64,000 nt of DNA from Fistularia commersonii (GCA_037954325.1 JBBMNZ010000028.1:8642501-8706500); one strand, 5' to 3'. Counted from the stretch's first letter, positions 36,711 to 49,361 are shown. Numbers and translations: made by a program. The notes: generated by a model from the letters alone, not told the origin.

Positions 36711-37276
36711 GGAACCTTGACATATGAATGCATCAGCTTACAAAGATATGAGGCGTCGCTCATCCAATTTTTTTGCTGATACAAGCCAAAATCAAGCTAG
36801 TAGCTCGTTGCGAACTAGCAGGATGAGCGTTAGACAGTGCAGTTGTATTTGGCGTTTTAAAAAAGTTGGACGTGCCACCTGCCATGAGGTAGCCCACAGG
36901 GCATCATCAAAAAACATGAGCTATGTGCATGTGTTGTTAACTTGTCCATGAAGAGATGGAGAAGTTGTTGTTGGTGAGATATTGTGATCGAGAGTAGTTT
37001 TGTTCATTTTAAAAACGTGACAGGCACTCGCTCCATAGCTAAATTAAGTTTCGCAGGAAAATGAAGCACAGGGTGTAAGTTAAATTTAGCAACACATGGT
37101 AGCATTAAATGTGGTTGAGAGTAAGTTAAGTTAAGCAATAGAGCACGAAATTAAAAACTCCTCCGCTGCCGCCACCATCTTTGTCTGATCTTCATGGTAA
37201 ATACACTTAATAAAACTAGTTCATTTCTTTCCAACCTCTTTTATTATGCATTCTGCATTCTGATGTATAAATCAGA

Positions 37277-37332
<56 letters not shown>

Positions 37333-37456
37333 CATTATTCTCATTTTAAAATATGTTACAAAAACGGGGGTCTGGAACGGATTCATAGCATTTCAGTCCA
37401 TTTTGGAGAAATTTAATATGATATACAAGCAAACGGGTTCATGAGCTTGTTCACAA
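36711..37456 (+). mobile_element. Degenerate Tigger element, left end and subterminal right sequence
   Basis: CAGTGGAACCTTGACATATG at 36711, after TA, matches the terminal repeat of the Tigger copy at 19141 at most positions. Near the right side, GGGGGTCTGGAACGGATT followed by CATTTCAGTCCATTTTGGAG is typical Tigger subterminal sequence. The inverted right terminus itself is lost at about 37456. The interior is scrambled, has no transposase frame, and contains an AT microsatellite. Confidence 0.7.
37279..37326. repeat. (AT)n microsatellite
   Basis: About 24 AT units inside the Tigger remnant. Confidence 0.95.
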
Positions 37457-37529
37457 AATACTTTAACTTAAAGATATCAATTTTTTTATTTTACTTTTAC
37501 ATGCTCAGGGTGCTCAGTGTTCTGCCCCT

Positions 37530-38036
37530 ACAGAGAGTAGGTGGAACATCTGGCTTCCTGCTGTGGAGACAACAACCTGACCCTCAACACCGAGAAGACG
37601 ACGGAGCTCATTATCAACTCTGTGGAGATGGTTCACACACTCGGCTCCTGCTCAGAGGGCGTGAGGCAGTGTGTATCTCTAGCTTCATATTCCTTAGAGT
37701 CCACACCACATCTGGTAAACCAGCACAACCTGCTCAAGACGGAACAGAAATGCTTCCCTCCGACATTGAAGAAAGCTCATATAATCCTGATTAACTATGC
37801 GAGATGCACCATGGAAAGCGCGCTGACCAGCTGTATCACAGCCTCCGACAGGGAGGCTCCGCAGCTGGAAGCGAAAACGGCTCAGCCAGGGAGCACAGTT
37901 GGAGAAAAGCTCATCATAAGCGCCGAAAAACACCCCCTCCCTTCCAACTCTTAAAGTATTCACTCTTCTCCAGCAGGCTGAAAAACAGCTTCTCTCACAC
38001 AGCTGTCGGTCTACTGAGCACCAGAGAGTGCATCAC
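37530..38036 (+). pseudogene. Decayed LINE reverse transcriptase, C-terminal part
   Basis: The plus-strand frame from 37541 reads EHLASCCGDNNLTLNTEKTT, then ELIINS. This is the thumb-side motif that follows the catalytic core in jockey/CR1/L2-type LINE reverse transcriptases. Later pieces (CTMESALTSCITA; then LKNSFSHTAVGLL in another frame near 37980-38020) match the end of the same ORF2, with frameshifts between. The catalytic FADD box and the endonuclease are missing, so this is a 5'-truncated dead copy. It directly follows the Tigger remnant and runs into a CA repeat at 38034-38061. Confidence 0.7.
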
Positions 38037-38230
38037 ACACACACACGCACACACACACACATACATGTGAAGCATGTGACACGGAAGAAAGACGTGTCTG
38101 CCGATGACAGTGTGATAAAACCGAGTCATACCGGAGTGGCTGTGCAGACTGGAAGACTGAACCTATGATGACAATGGGTGTGCAGAGAAAGTAGAGCAGC
38201 GAGGAGATACTCTATGTTGGGTTGCCTAGG
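38037..38230. other. CA repeat and spacer
   Basis: A short CA-rich run (38034-38061), then unremarkable sequence. Confidence 0.5.
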
Positions 38231-38255
38231 AAATCAATCAATCAATCAATCAATT
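38231..38255. repeat. (TCAA)n microsatellite
   Basis: Six tandem TCAA-type units. Confidence 0.9.
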
Positions 38256-38321
38256 AAGACACAATTGGTGCAAACAGGCAATTATACAACTTTTTTTAAC
38301 TATTCATCCTTTCCTCCCTTC

Positions 38322-38635
38322 TACCCTCCATCCATCCATTAACCTGTACCTCTATCTATTCATTCAACCGTCCCCCCATTCTTCAATTCATCCATCCGTC
38401 CATGTTTGTCCCTACAATTCTTGGTCTTTGCCTCAATTCATTCATTAATCTATACGTATGTTCGGCCATCTATCCATCCAAACATCACCCCCTTCATCCA
38501 TCCATCCATCCATCCCTATATCTGTGCCTTTATCTCTTGGTCCTTCCATCGGTCCCTCCCTATGTTTGTCCCTCCCTCTTCCCCAGTCCATCCATCCAGC
38601 TTTCCATCAGTCCACCAATCTTTCCTTAGAGTATG
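38322..38635. repeat. Degenerate CATC simple repeat
   Basis: Pyrimidine-rich CATCCATC blocks with TCCCTCC interruptions. Three open frames here are all translations of this repeat. Confidence 0.85.
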
Positions 38636-39569
38636 GAATGACTGCCATTGATTGATTAGTACAATATCTGATGATCTGTGTTTTAGTCACCGAGATCAAA
38701 CGCTGTATTTCAGATTCGAATGGCGCATTGAGGATTACGATGTTACGATGCAGTAACTACAAGTGTCTATCTAAACGTTCTGACCCTCTGATGTTTCTTC
38801 CTTAGAGTATTTGGGCAGAACTGTTGCTCTGTGCTGCCCATTGTCATTATGATGCTTGACATAGAGAGGTGCACTGACAGGAAAACGCGAGAGATGAAAC
38901 GTCTTTGACTGCCAGGCCCTCCGGGAATTTTCTGCAGAAATCGAAGGACCCCGGAAAAATAGCAGTGGCGAAAAACATGGCAGGTCCTTGAACTCATCGT
39001 CGTAATCACTTATCTGACACTTGTTGCTTTTCTGTGTGAGTGCGTGCACATGTGCCTGCATGCAATGACTTGTCAGAGTCCTCATCAAGGGAAAAAGGAA
39101 AGAAAAAAAAGATGTCCCTGAAGATGAGCAGACACCGCAGTGATTCTAGCATTCAGCTCAGTCCGAGATGAACAGTAATGGGAAATCACACACCAACACA
39201 AATTGTGCATTAATAACAAAACAAGCACTTTGCTCGATGTATTACTATATATATAACTATGAAAAGTTATAATGTCAGCTTGCTGCTTTGCAGTTTTTTA
39301 TGTGATTTTTTTTTTTTTTTTTTACTCAAATTATTTTCCTTTTTACATTCAGGCGAACAACTTCATCAAAACAATGCCTGACAACTAAAGTCTCCCCCAG
39401 ACTGGTGCCTCTAGTGATGCGAAAAGGCACCACAAAAAAGAAAATTAATAAAAAAACTGGCACTACCCCTCAACCTCCATCTCTATTTACCAACGTCAAA
39501 TCTTAATTAATATTCACATTTTATGTATGCATTGTCCTGACTTATTTACAACCCAAATCACCTACTGCA
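38636..39569. other. Non-coding stretch
   Basis: No gene. A T-tract at 39308-39323. Confidence 0.4.
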
Positions 39570-39802
39570 CAGCGGTTATTTGTATAACAATTCCCTGCAC
39601 AAGGCCTTTCTTTTATTTCAATTAATGTTTTCATATTTTGTATGGTATTTACACAGCATATGGTTTTGTTTATTTGTATCCTTTATTTGCAAATGTTCTT
39701 TCTATTATTATCATTTGCACACTTTACTACCTGGTAATAATGCTATGACATTTGAATTTTCCCATTGTGGGATAAATAACATCTATCTTATCTTATCTTG
39801 AT
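39570..39802 (+). mobile_element. LINE 3' end with (TATCT)n tail
   Basis: AT-rich sequence ending TTTTCCCATTGTGGGATAAA, then TAACATCTATCT and TATCT units. A CCCATTGTGGGAT(A)AATAA block followed by a pentamer repeat is the usual 3' terminus of CR1/L2/Rex1-like fish LINEs. No coding part is attached. Confidence 0.6.
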
Positions 39803-40325
39803 CTGTTTATATTTATTAATTTTTTTTCTGGCTTCTTGTCAGATTACCAGTTTAGACCTCTGGGTGACAGCAAGTCTCATGAATTCTGCCTTGCCCGCCT
39901 CCGTTTCTATCGTCCTCCGTGATGGCGCAGTTCGCGTCTGGATCGCCATTTTCCCCTCGGATCTCCCCTTTCATGTCCGCCGCCACCTTTCATCTCTCCA
40001 GACAGAACCAAGCAGAGATGTCGAGTGTGCTTTTGCAAAAACGGGGGCGCCGTCCCACCCGGTGGCCATTATCCAGACGGCGGGTGAGGACAAGGAGAAC
40101 GGGGAGGCGGCGGAGATGCACGCTGCTCCTCATTAACTTGGCTTCTGTTGGCCTCCTTCTTCTCCTTTTCATCATAACAAAGGGATTGACTTCACTCTGG
40201 TAGCATCAGAACATCAACAAAGAACATCATCGCTGCCTCTCCCTGTTCCTGCCTTGGTTCTCCCCAGGTTCCCATCCAGCATCAAAAAACAGTCATCAGG
40301 TCCACTGAAGACTCAAAATTTTCTA
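39803..40325. other. Non-coding stretch
   Basis: No gene called. A GC-rich patch at 39.88-40.13 kb has frames on both strands without domains. Confidence 0.4.
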
Positions 40326-40480
40326 TGGGGGTGAATGAGAGACTGAATGGTTGGATGTCCCTATATGCAGACCCTGTGATTGACAGGTGACCGGTCCGGT
40401 TAAGCCCCGCCTCTTGCCTTGTGATTGGCTGTGACCCATGACAACCCTGAGTGCGGGATTAGCGGTGTTGTTGCTAAATG
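40326..40480 (+). mobile_element. SINE body fragment
   Basis: GGTGAATGAGAGACTGAATG, GATTGACAGGTGACCGGTCC, TAAGCCCCGCCTCTTGCC and ACAACCCTGAGTGCGGGATT follow the SINE body order in plus orientation. The tRNA head and GGAT tail are missing. Confidence 0.7.
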
Positions 40481-40544
40481 AATGGACAGTAGGCCTCTTT
40501 GAACATAGTTTAACATAATTAATGCACATGTTTATCTGTATATT

Positions 40545-40698
40545 ACCTACCTGTATATTCTGTCCGAATGTTAATGTATTCATTATATCTGCGCCTGCTG
40601 CTTTTTTGCACTGCTGGTTAGACGCTAAACTTCATCTTGTTGCCATGTAGTTGAACATGTGTAATGATAACAAAAATTCTAATTTAATATAATCTTTG
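40545..40698 (+). mobile_element. LINE 3' end fragment
   Basis: TTTTTTGCACTGCTGGTTAG, then ACGCTAAACTTCATCTTGTT, and a TAATGATAACAAAA block ending in AATCT-like units. It looks like the 3' untranslated end of a jockey/CR1-type fish LINE, the same broad group as the reverse transcriptase remnant at 37.5 kb. Confidence 0.6.
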
Positions 40699-43600
40699 AA
40701 GTGGCCACTCCACATGGTGAGTGGGAATCATTTGCATTTCTATCCCAAAAAAATTTAAAAGAGGTGTATAATCCTGATTAATGCTTCAAAATTAAAGTAT
40801 TGAGTGTGTTGATACTAAAATCAATTATCAATACTTGTAAAATTGGTTTCTTAATTATAGACCCAGTTATAGACCCAGTAATCAATATTTGGTACCACAA
40901 ATGTAGCCGTATGAGTTTCTTTTTCTTTTTCAAACTGCTAAATTCAACAACTGATAATCTAAACCCCAATATGAGGAGCCAACTGCCCGCGCTGCTGCTC
41001 GTCAATTCCCTTGAAAGAATTTAAACAATAAGCAATGTAGATAAAAACTGTTCTGGGCAGAGAAACGGATGCCCAGGAAAAAAAAAAAAACTGAAACTTA
41101 ATTAACCCTCGACTCAGACGTGCCTTTGCACAGGTTCAATTCTGCGCAGGGTATCACCTTGTAATTACAAGATTAATTGTGTAATTACATCTCCCCCCCC
41201 CCCCCCCATCCAGTCTTTTGAAAGAAATATTTACACAACCTATCCTGCTCATGAGGTCAGGAGGGGGTCATGCACTTTAAGTCTCTGTCGACATCAGCTC
41301 CTTTCGCTTGTTGCATTTCTTTGCAAGTATTAAATTATTTGAGTCATTTTATGAACATGTTTTTTCACCTTCAAGATGTGAATTAAAGCAGAAGATGCTG
41401 TCCTCATTAGTTGTGTCACAGTGTGCATGAAGGATGTGGATGTTTCCCTGTGTGTCCAGAGGTCTTTATAGAGCTCTTCATCAGATAATTGAAAGGGCTT
41501 CGGCTGAAGGTCACAGTTTTTTATTTTTTTTATGTTTATTTTTTTCCTTAGGTAATTGGGAACCAAGCTGATATCGGGGAGTTTAATGAAAATGATGGCA
41601 GGGGGAGAAACAAGGCAACCTTCAATCATGTTTTTTTCAATTAGGCTGTGCGAGTGACCACGGGCGGCGGAAAACGAATGACATTTTGTTAACAATAGGA
41701 AGAGATACAAAAATGCACAAATAAACAGGTTTGTGCTGATTGAAGGAAAAGTCAATATATTGGAAGCTGCAAATTTAATTGGATGTGTGAAGAAAATGGC
41801 TCCAAAGTGGCGTGGTCGGGCAGAGACAGTCATGTTCTAGTTAGCTAAATTACCTCCAATTGCACCGAGATGCACTTAAAACTTATGGTTTTCAAAATGA
41901 GGACAGCCAAAAATATAAAAGGGTTAAAACAAAAAGAGTACCTTTTCTGATTTCTCTTTGTTTTGTTCTTTATTAGAGCAAAAAGAAAACAATTTCACAA
42001 ATCTGTCAACCGCCGTGGCCACAGACGCAAGCGAAGTCACCGTGCTCCTCGCCTCGTTTGCTTGTTTCAGCAAATACTCCAACACAACACAGCAACGTTA
42101 AAGAGATAAATACAAAGTTATGATAATAGAATACAAGAGAATTGTCATTGGAGAGGAAACGCTCGAGTCTTAGAACAATGCCGCGCACTCCAAGGCTCCC
42201 TGAAGCGAAGCAAAGACAATCAAACTCCCATTTTCTTCTGCAGAATGTTTGCCGAGTTGATTGTTTAAATGGCCTTAGTCGATTTATTTAACCGTTACTT
42301 TTACAAGACGCACTCACGACCCCCGGTGACACACCGGTAAGAGGAAGGATTTGCACTCGCTGACCGCCACTCGTGATTCCTCCTTCGCCTTTTCTTGGAC
42401 ATGCGCATTCCTGCCATCACCAGATCTTCACCCAGCGTTTTGAGGGACACAAGTCCACGTCTTGTTCTTAGTTTTGTCTCCATGAAAACAGGTCGGTATT
42501 GAATACAACCAAGAAAATCCACCTTTAAGTGGCTTATTTTTTGTGATGAGTGTTCTTTGAGAACTGTTACATCCCTAGAAGGTCGTAGTGTCTGCCTCGG
42601 TGCAATTTGAAACCCCGCAATGCAGACACAAGGAAGGGAGTCTGTCAGTGAATTTAAAAATATGAACAAATGAATGAAAAACGCAAGCTTCGTCTGCAGA
42701 CTACAGTTCCCATGATTCGGTTTGTGTTGTAGTATCCATTGTTTTTGCAGACGTCAGACGATGTAGTTTGTGCTGCGCATAAATTGCAGTTTCACTACTT
42801 TCTAATACTACTTCGACTCTTTATGTTGAAGACAATCCACGTCAAACTCGTCAATCAGGTGGATTTTGGATAAACTCCGTTATCACATGGGTCATAAACA
42901 TGAACTTGAATTGATAAATTGATTTCTTCACGGCGCAGACCGTAGGACGAATGCAGAAAACAAAGCAAAGAGTGGAGACCAAATCTGCCAATGTATATCA
43001 TCAGGTAAATCAAATGAACAGGTATATCAAGGATATCATCAGTTTTCTGACATGAGCTCCAAAGTCTTGAACCTGAATGTTTGATGGAAAGTTGCCGGGC
43101 TCCACTGCCGGGCTACCAATGCTTAGCTTAGCTAATACCTAGCTTTTGCAGCTAGGTTAACATTATCCACCTACATGCTAGCCCCAACATGAGCTGCAAA
43201 AGGTAGAGATTCCTCAATCATACACCAACTCTTTCTTACATAAAGTGCAGAGAAAAGGATTTTTGCTTAAACACCCACCTGGAAGTTTATTATATTTAAA
43301 TTTCCAACGGACCGGCGTATTCCCATCATGCCTCTCCCACTGTGCGTCAGAGAACTTGTGATAACTAAACTAATATATGATCAAATAACTAATAAAAATG
43401 TATGCTGTGCATTCCTGGCCCTAGTTATTACACGGTCCTGTCGCCGGTCACCGCCATGGCAGCCCGGGAAGGTTCTGCTAATGGTGACTCAATTGGACTC
43501 TTTGGAGAGACCAGTGTGGGCGTGCACCATCTTAAACCAGCCGGCCTTAATTGGGCGAAATATGACATCAAGCCATGTCCTCTGTCTCTCTGCAGGGAAA

Positions 43601-46415
43601 AGGGCCGGGTGTGGGATCTTTAACTAATTGCAGGGCTGAAAAAAGAGAAAAGACACGGAGGTTTGCGATGCCAGAACCCGTCGCTGCTCTAATCCCATAA
43701 TCCACCTGTAAACTGGGGAGGGGGCCTTCCAGCACGGGAAAATATCACTGCCGCCGGAAACCTGGAGGCAACAGGACTGAGGACGACAAACAGGATTTCC
43801 ACCTTCTGGTTAATTAAAGGGGCAGGGAGTATTTGAGTATCCAAAATGGCAGTAGCTTCGAGCAGTGTCTGCGAGGTTTGGGGGTGGGAGGCTGTCAAAA
43901 GAAAAAAAATCCGACGGAGGCTCTTCGTATTCAACAACATTCATCGCCGACAGCGATTTCATGCCTCTCTTGCATCTCCGACCCGAAGTCGTGAATATTA
44001 ACCTGAAAGCGCTGCCGCCAATAGGAGCGAGGCTGCGAGATCTCCTGAAAACGCAACAGAGTTCGCCTTGGCTGGCCTCTTTGATCCTCTCCGTGGCAAA
44101 GGACGGACCATGATTCTGCTAATTCAATATTTCCAAAATACCCCCCCCCCCCCCCCCTAAATTAGGGAAGAGCTGATGGGCTTCGACCGCCGTCCCCGAA
44201 GGAGGAAGTCGACGGATTTTAAAACTGCGGCAGCCCTCGCATTCATTTCCAAGCGAACGCGAGGAGGCTGGTGAAGTGTGGGCAACGGTGCGAGCACGAC
44301 CTTTTTAAAGAGCGTTGAGAATAGCAGCGCAAAGAAAGAAAATAATGAGAATATGAATAATAAGACGTCCGTTAGCACGGAGTGTGGCACCCACGCTCTG
44401 CCGCCGGATCGTCAACATGCCGCGTTTACTCTTTCTGGCAACACTTTGGAGAAAAGGAATTAAAAACAGGGTGAATGTTTATTTAAAAAAAGGCCAGTGA
44501 TGGTGAGGCGGGCTGAGGATGAGGACGGCTGAGATCCTCAGGGTTGAATGCGCTGACCGACAGGCGCAAGGAGGAATACTTCTTTTCCCATGTAAATCAC
44601 GTCTCTGGAGGAGAAACCAGTATGTTTTCTCATCCGTTTTATTACATTCTGTGATTAAATGCGACAAAGACGAAGAAAACATTTCAGCCTTATTTCGCAC
44701 TTTCATTTTCCCAGTTTTAAATTTGCTGTATTTTTCATTATAATTGATTCCTGCTCTAATTTTGATTGGACAGCAGCCACCATGCGCTGATATTGTTTTT
44801 ACGGGTCTTTTGCGGGTCAAATAATTAACTTTGGTATAATTTATGCTCTTCCCTCATCCTCACCCCTTTTCATTTTTGAGTTGATTGGAAGAAAAGGCAA
44901 CTGTCTGAGGAGTTTATTAATGTGAGACAAAAAATCTGAAAAAAAGACGTTGGAGTAAAAATAACGTAAAGAACACTTCAATTTTCGATATTATGAAACT
45001 GCTGCACCTTTGAATATTCAACAATATTCAACTGCTGACAGAAGAACCCCCCCCTCACCCCACCACGCCACCTTGTTGCCACGGCGCCAGGACACTGTAC
45101 CATATGGTTCCACAATCTGCCATGTAAACAGAAAGCCCTGTTTAAAGCCTCCAAACAGAGGATGGGGGGGGGGGGGGTTCTGTGGTTAATGCACTGAAAA
45201 AAAATATTTTTCAAGATGATAACCTCCCCTCAAATGTATTTCATGGCAACTGAAGAGCTGGAGTGCAGCAAAACGCAGTGTGTCATGGGAATCAGGAAGT
45301 GAATAAATGATTAACACGAAATAGCTGAAGAATGGTGGCAGTACGTTTTCAACGGCACTGCTAAATAACGCCGGCTGAAGGTTTCGAACTACAGGTCGCG
45401 TCCAACTCATTGAAAAACCCGACGGAGGGGCTTCTCTTCTTGGTTCTTTCCAAAAGGCTGTTCTCTGCCGTCTTCTTTACTGTGTATGCATCTCCAACCC
45501 CATTTTACTTTGAATGGTTTGCTCCCCCAGAGCCGTATGTTGTGAAATCAACCATATTGAGCAGATCTATTGATGCACTGATGTAAAATATCGAAATATC
45601 TGGACGGTTTGTCCATGAAAAGGGAGAGGGAATAGGCTATATATAAAAAGCTGCTTTGGTTTTTCTAGATTTTTACATCAACACAAACACGTCTGGTTAA
45701 CTCCCAGTGGCCTGGAGTTCTGCCGATCCCTGCTGAATTGGAGGAAGTTTCCCACAGGCAATACGGAGGCACTGTGTTCGTATGGATGGGAAAAACAACA
45801 ACATCAACAATAACAACAGTGAGGAAGCCCGCGGCCGGAACAGTATCGGCTGAGAGGTGTTCATACCCTCCGCCGACACAAGAGAAAATAAACTCCCCAC
45901 AAACACAGACACAGAGGGAAGTGGAAACAACGCAGTTTCTTTGCCTTTTCTTCCACGAGAGTCCACAATAACAAACACGCACCGGGGGGTCAAGTGTTGC
46001 AACTTCCTCCAAATGCACTTGGCGGGCAGCCACGCGGGCCCCCACTTCCTTCAGAGGGCCCGACCGCCGGCGGCGCCTCAGTTAAATCCACTTTAGCTAA
46101 ACCCAAAGATGAGGATTACGGACGCGCCGGAAGAAGAAAAGTCCCCTCAGCCTTCGAGCGCCGACGCACTCCAGGGGCGAGATGGACGGGAATTATGTCC
46201 GCTTCATCAAATTGACTTCTCTTTGTTTGTTTTTGTTTGCCGGAACTTTGTTCTCCCGCAGCTGCTGGCTTATTCTCAGGGTGGGCCTTGTCGCGGCTAT
46301 TCACAGCCAATAAGCGGGCAGGATTCATGAAAAACAAAAAAACGACACGAGAAACACCTGCTACCCATCTGGAACCCGCCCTGTTTCTGTCAGTTAATGG
46401 ATTAAACAGGTGACT
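40699..46415. other. Long non-coding stretch
   Basis: No gene recognised. Includes the SBS-like motif at 42700, C or G homopolymers (41191-41207, 44141-44157, 45162-45177) and TAGCTAA-rich DNA at 43.12-43.19 kb. The 167-codon minus-strand frame at 41330-41833 is AT-rich and shows no domain. Confidence 0.4.
42700..42718 (+). promoter_or_regulatory. ZNF143/THAP11-type (SBS) motif
   Basis: ACTACAGTTCCCATGATTC agrees with the long SBS consensus ACTACAATTCCCAGCATGC at 15 of 19 positions, including the ACTACA and TTCCCA blocks. This motif is usual at promoters and chromatin-loop anchors. No gene is recognisable beside it here. Confidence 0.4.
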
Positions 46416-46690
46416 TAAAATCATCCATCCATCCAATCCTTTCTGCTCTCAGGATCCCGGCGGGGCTGGAGCCGACCCGGGCTGTCAGCGGGCGAGAGGC
46501 GGGGTCATCTGTCAATCAATCACAGGGTCCACATATAGAGACACGCCACCAATCACCCCGTCCTTCACACCTACAGACACTTGGCAGTCTTCAGTGAACC
46601 TACTCACTGTTTTTGGACTATTGGAGGAAGACGGGGAACCTGGAAAGAACCTGTGAACCCAGTCGTAACCGAACCACGAATGTGTGAGTC
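46416..46690 (-). mobile_element. SINE, partial
   Basis: Starts with the tail ATCCATCCATCC, then GGGGCTGGAGCCGACCCGGG, GTCAATCAATCACAGGGTCC, CTACTCACTGTTTTTGGAC and GGGGAACCTGG, in the order of the full copy. The tRNA-like head is missing beyond about 46690. Confidence 0.75.
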
Positions 46691-48051
46691 GCATCCATCT
46701 GGTGTTTCAGCAGCGTGCTAGCCAGCGGTGAAACCGAATCGTCGCTTGACAGCACGGCGAGAAAAAAGGCTCCTGTCCTTTGTCCGGGCACCGCGGCCGC
46801 TCCCGGTGGCGGCCCGGAAAGACGCGCACTGACGGGCTAATTTATCACCGCCTTGTCACTCAAAAAGTGGTCATAATATGGTCATTTTCATATAAATGGA
46901 CTTTTCCGGAGACTCGGATCCAGCAGGAAAAAAAAAATGAAAAAGTAATTTAAAAAAAAAAAAAATCACCCCATAAGTTTGACATGACTCCAATTCCACA
47001 TCCGGATGAACATTTACAGCCGGGTCTATTTCTGGTCAGCACAGCCTGCCCTGCTGTGCCCTACATTTTTGTAGTTGAGTAAAATTAAATTAAATAATAA
47101 AGAGAAACCCGCATTGTTTACAGCAGTTCAGTCACAATTTATTCATTATAGCATCCTAGTGGCGGGTGAAATATCTACTAAATATAAGATTCCATCTTCC
47201 TTATCATCTTGATATCTTTAATATACATCATGACAAAGTTGTCAATTGGCAGCGACAAGTTGCTTAACATAAGATGGAAAGATGAATGTGAATTAAATTT
47301 ACATAACAACGTGTTGTATGTTTGCAGAAAAAAAGGGCACATTGGTTCAAAAAAGGTGGAGGAATGGAATAAGCCAAGTATCAGGGCTTGAAATGATTAG
47401 TGAAGTCCTCATCGTCAGCGGATGGTTATTTTAGCCGGATTAATGAGAAAGAGCAGCATCTCGCTGGGGAGATGTTCCTCCCACGGCTTCTCTCATCACC
47501 ATTGCAATCTGCAAGTTTGCGGCACGGCGGCGGGAGCAGCAGCAGCATTAGCAGCCTCCGGCGCGGAAAAACCTCCGAGCAAGAAGGCAGGCGGAGCGGG
47601 ACTCACCCAGCCGAGGCGAGGCGAGGCGTACATCAGCGCTGTTCTGCTTTGCAGACCGACGCGCCCGCCCACCACGCGGCATCTCATCGGTCTGCTCCGC
47701 CAGGCTTCCAGAAGATAATCGTAAAGGGCTTGAAGGCACCGCTCTAGCAACATGGTCAACATAAACTCATCGAACAAACGCATCTTCTTGTTTCCACCGT
47801 TTCTCGGGCCGGTTTGTTTTCAGCAAAGTCTTTTTTTTTCTACTCGCATGTTTTGACACGGGCAACTCGCAAGAGGGTTTCTGGTTCAATTTCAACTATG
47901 TTCGCTCTAAGTTCTCCTGCCTGGGTTATTTCCATTTCTTCTTCCATTGGCTCTCACCATGCTCTCCTGCTCGGGCTCTCCAAGGGTTCTTAATCTTTCC
48001 CCCACAGTCTAGAAAAATTGTCAGCAGTTCTATTGAAGACCCTCTATTATC
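46691..48051. other. Non-coding stretch
   Basis: No gene called. A-tracts at 46929-46967. A GC-rich patch at 47.5-47.72 kb yields four overlapping frames on both strands and no domain. Confidence 0.4.
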
Positions 48052-48172
48052 TGAAAGTGGGAATGAGAGAGTCAAAGGCTGTATGTCTCTAGGTGTGGCC
48101 CCGTGATTGGCAGGTGACCCATCCAGATTAAACCCCGCCCCTCGACCGATGCCAACTGCGATTGGCTCTTGC
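48052..48172 (+). mobile_element. SINE body fragment
   Basis: GTGGGAATGAGAGAGTC, GTATGTCTCTAGG, GTGATTGGCAGGTGACCC and AAACCCCGCCCCTCG match the SINE body, plus orientation. Confidence 0.65.
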
Positions 48173-49043
48173 GGTGTAGTCAAGGCCACGCTGACCGAGA
48201 GCAAGTCTTGAAAGAGACTTAAGATTGAGTAAAGAAGCGCTCTCCGAACAGGCCAAGTGGCAGTTTGAAAATGCACATCAGTCAGTGGGAGACGGCGTGA
48301 TTGGCGCGTGCTGTGTGTCATCTCCTGTAGTTTTTCATCAAGAGAGTAGAGCACATCCTTGACACCTCCCCTCTCTTCCTGCTGCTGTCCCATGAATATA
48401 CAGTAAAAAGTAAGCAGGAACACCACAGGCCTCCACTACCTGCAGCTAAAGTGTTGCTACATGGGACCCTGGAAAATATGAAAATTACAAAAAAAAAAAA
48501 AATTCCTTGGATGGTCTTCACTTTGTTTCAATTCCAAATTACCCAGTCCTTGAAATATCTGACGCATATTCACCTGAGAGATGAGTGTGTGTTTGTGTGT
48601 GTATGTGTGTGTCAGCGGGGGGTGGAGGGGAGCAAACAAGCTAATTACGATAACCACTGATGGAACTCGAGTGGCACTTTTCTGCTCAGCTGGATCCCGT
48701 TTTTTTTTTTTTTTCCCGAGCGAAGGGCTGGAGGCACTCAGCCCCTGAAAAGCCCTGCACTCCACCGCCACTGGAGAAGATAATGGAGCGACGTGAGTAA
48801 ACACTTAGAGATGTTTTAGGCGAGTTGTGGCGCTGCGGGGCCGGAGCGCTGCAAGGCCGGAGCGCCGAGTTCCTGAAGCGCGGGCAAAATGTGCACGTAG
48901 ACGAGCCGCCGCTTTCTGCCCGCCCCGCGGCCTCGTACCTCGTAACACAGAGAGAAGCATTCATTCACTGCGGCGAGAGAGTCTGCTGTGAATGCCTCCC
49001 CTCGGTTTGTCTCTGCTGCCTTGACTTTAATCAGGTTAGAAAT
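48173..49043. other. Non-coding stretch
   Basis: No gene called. A T-tract at 48699-48714 precedes a GC-rich patch at 48.72-48.95 kb with no credible frame. Confidence 0.4.
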
Positions 49044-49132
49044 AACACCAATAAATTAAAAGGGCATCAAAACAACATTCAGATTCATTTGGGAGATCCT
49101 GGTTTTAGTGAAGTTATTTTTCAGTATTGATT
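49044..49132 (+). repeat. Duplicated block, copy 1
   Basis: AACACCAATAAATT, CATCAAAACAACATT, AGATTCA, TTTTAG and TATTGATTT occur in this order here and again at 50095-50186. Same orientation, about 1.05 kb apart. Confidence 0.7.
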
Positions 49133-49310
49133 TTTTTTTTTTTCTTAGTGTAATGCAATTACAGAGACCAAATTTCAGGCTCACCTTACAGCAGTAATTA
49201 TGGTAAGTACTAAACCGTCATCTGGGGAAGAGGCCTCACTGGACAGCGAAGTCTGTCCTGTGACAATATCTGAAATTCCTCGCCAAAATATATGTTCTTG
49301 AATGCCCCAT

Positions 49311-49361
<51 letters not shown>
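49311..49361. repeat. (CA)n microsatellite
   Basis: About 25 uninterrupted CA units. Confidence 0.95.

Noticed and set aside
41330..41833. 167-codon minus-strand frame
   Set aside because: AT-rich, no domain or membrane pattern, no exon-like borders.
47400..47783. Four overlapping frames in a GC-rich patch
   Set aside because: Both strands open over the same bases with unrelated, alanine- and arginine-rich readings, typical of a stop-poor GC patch.
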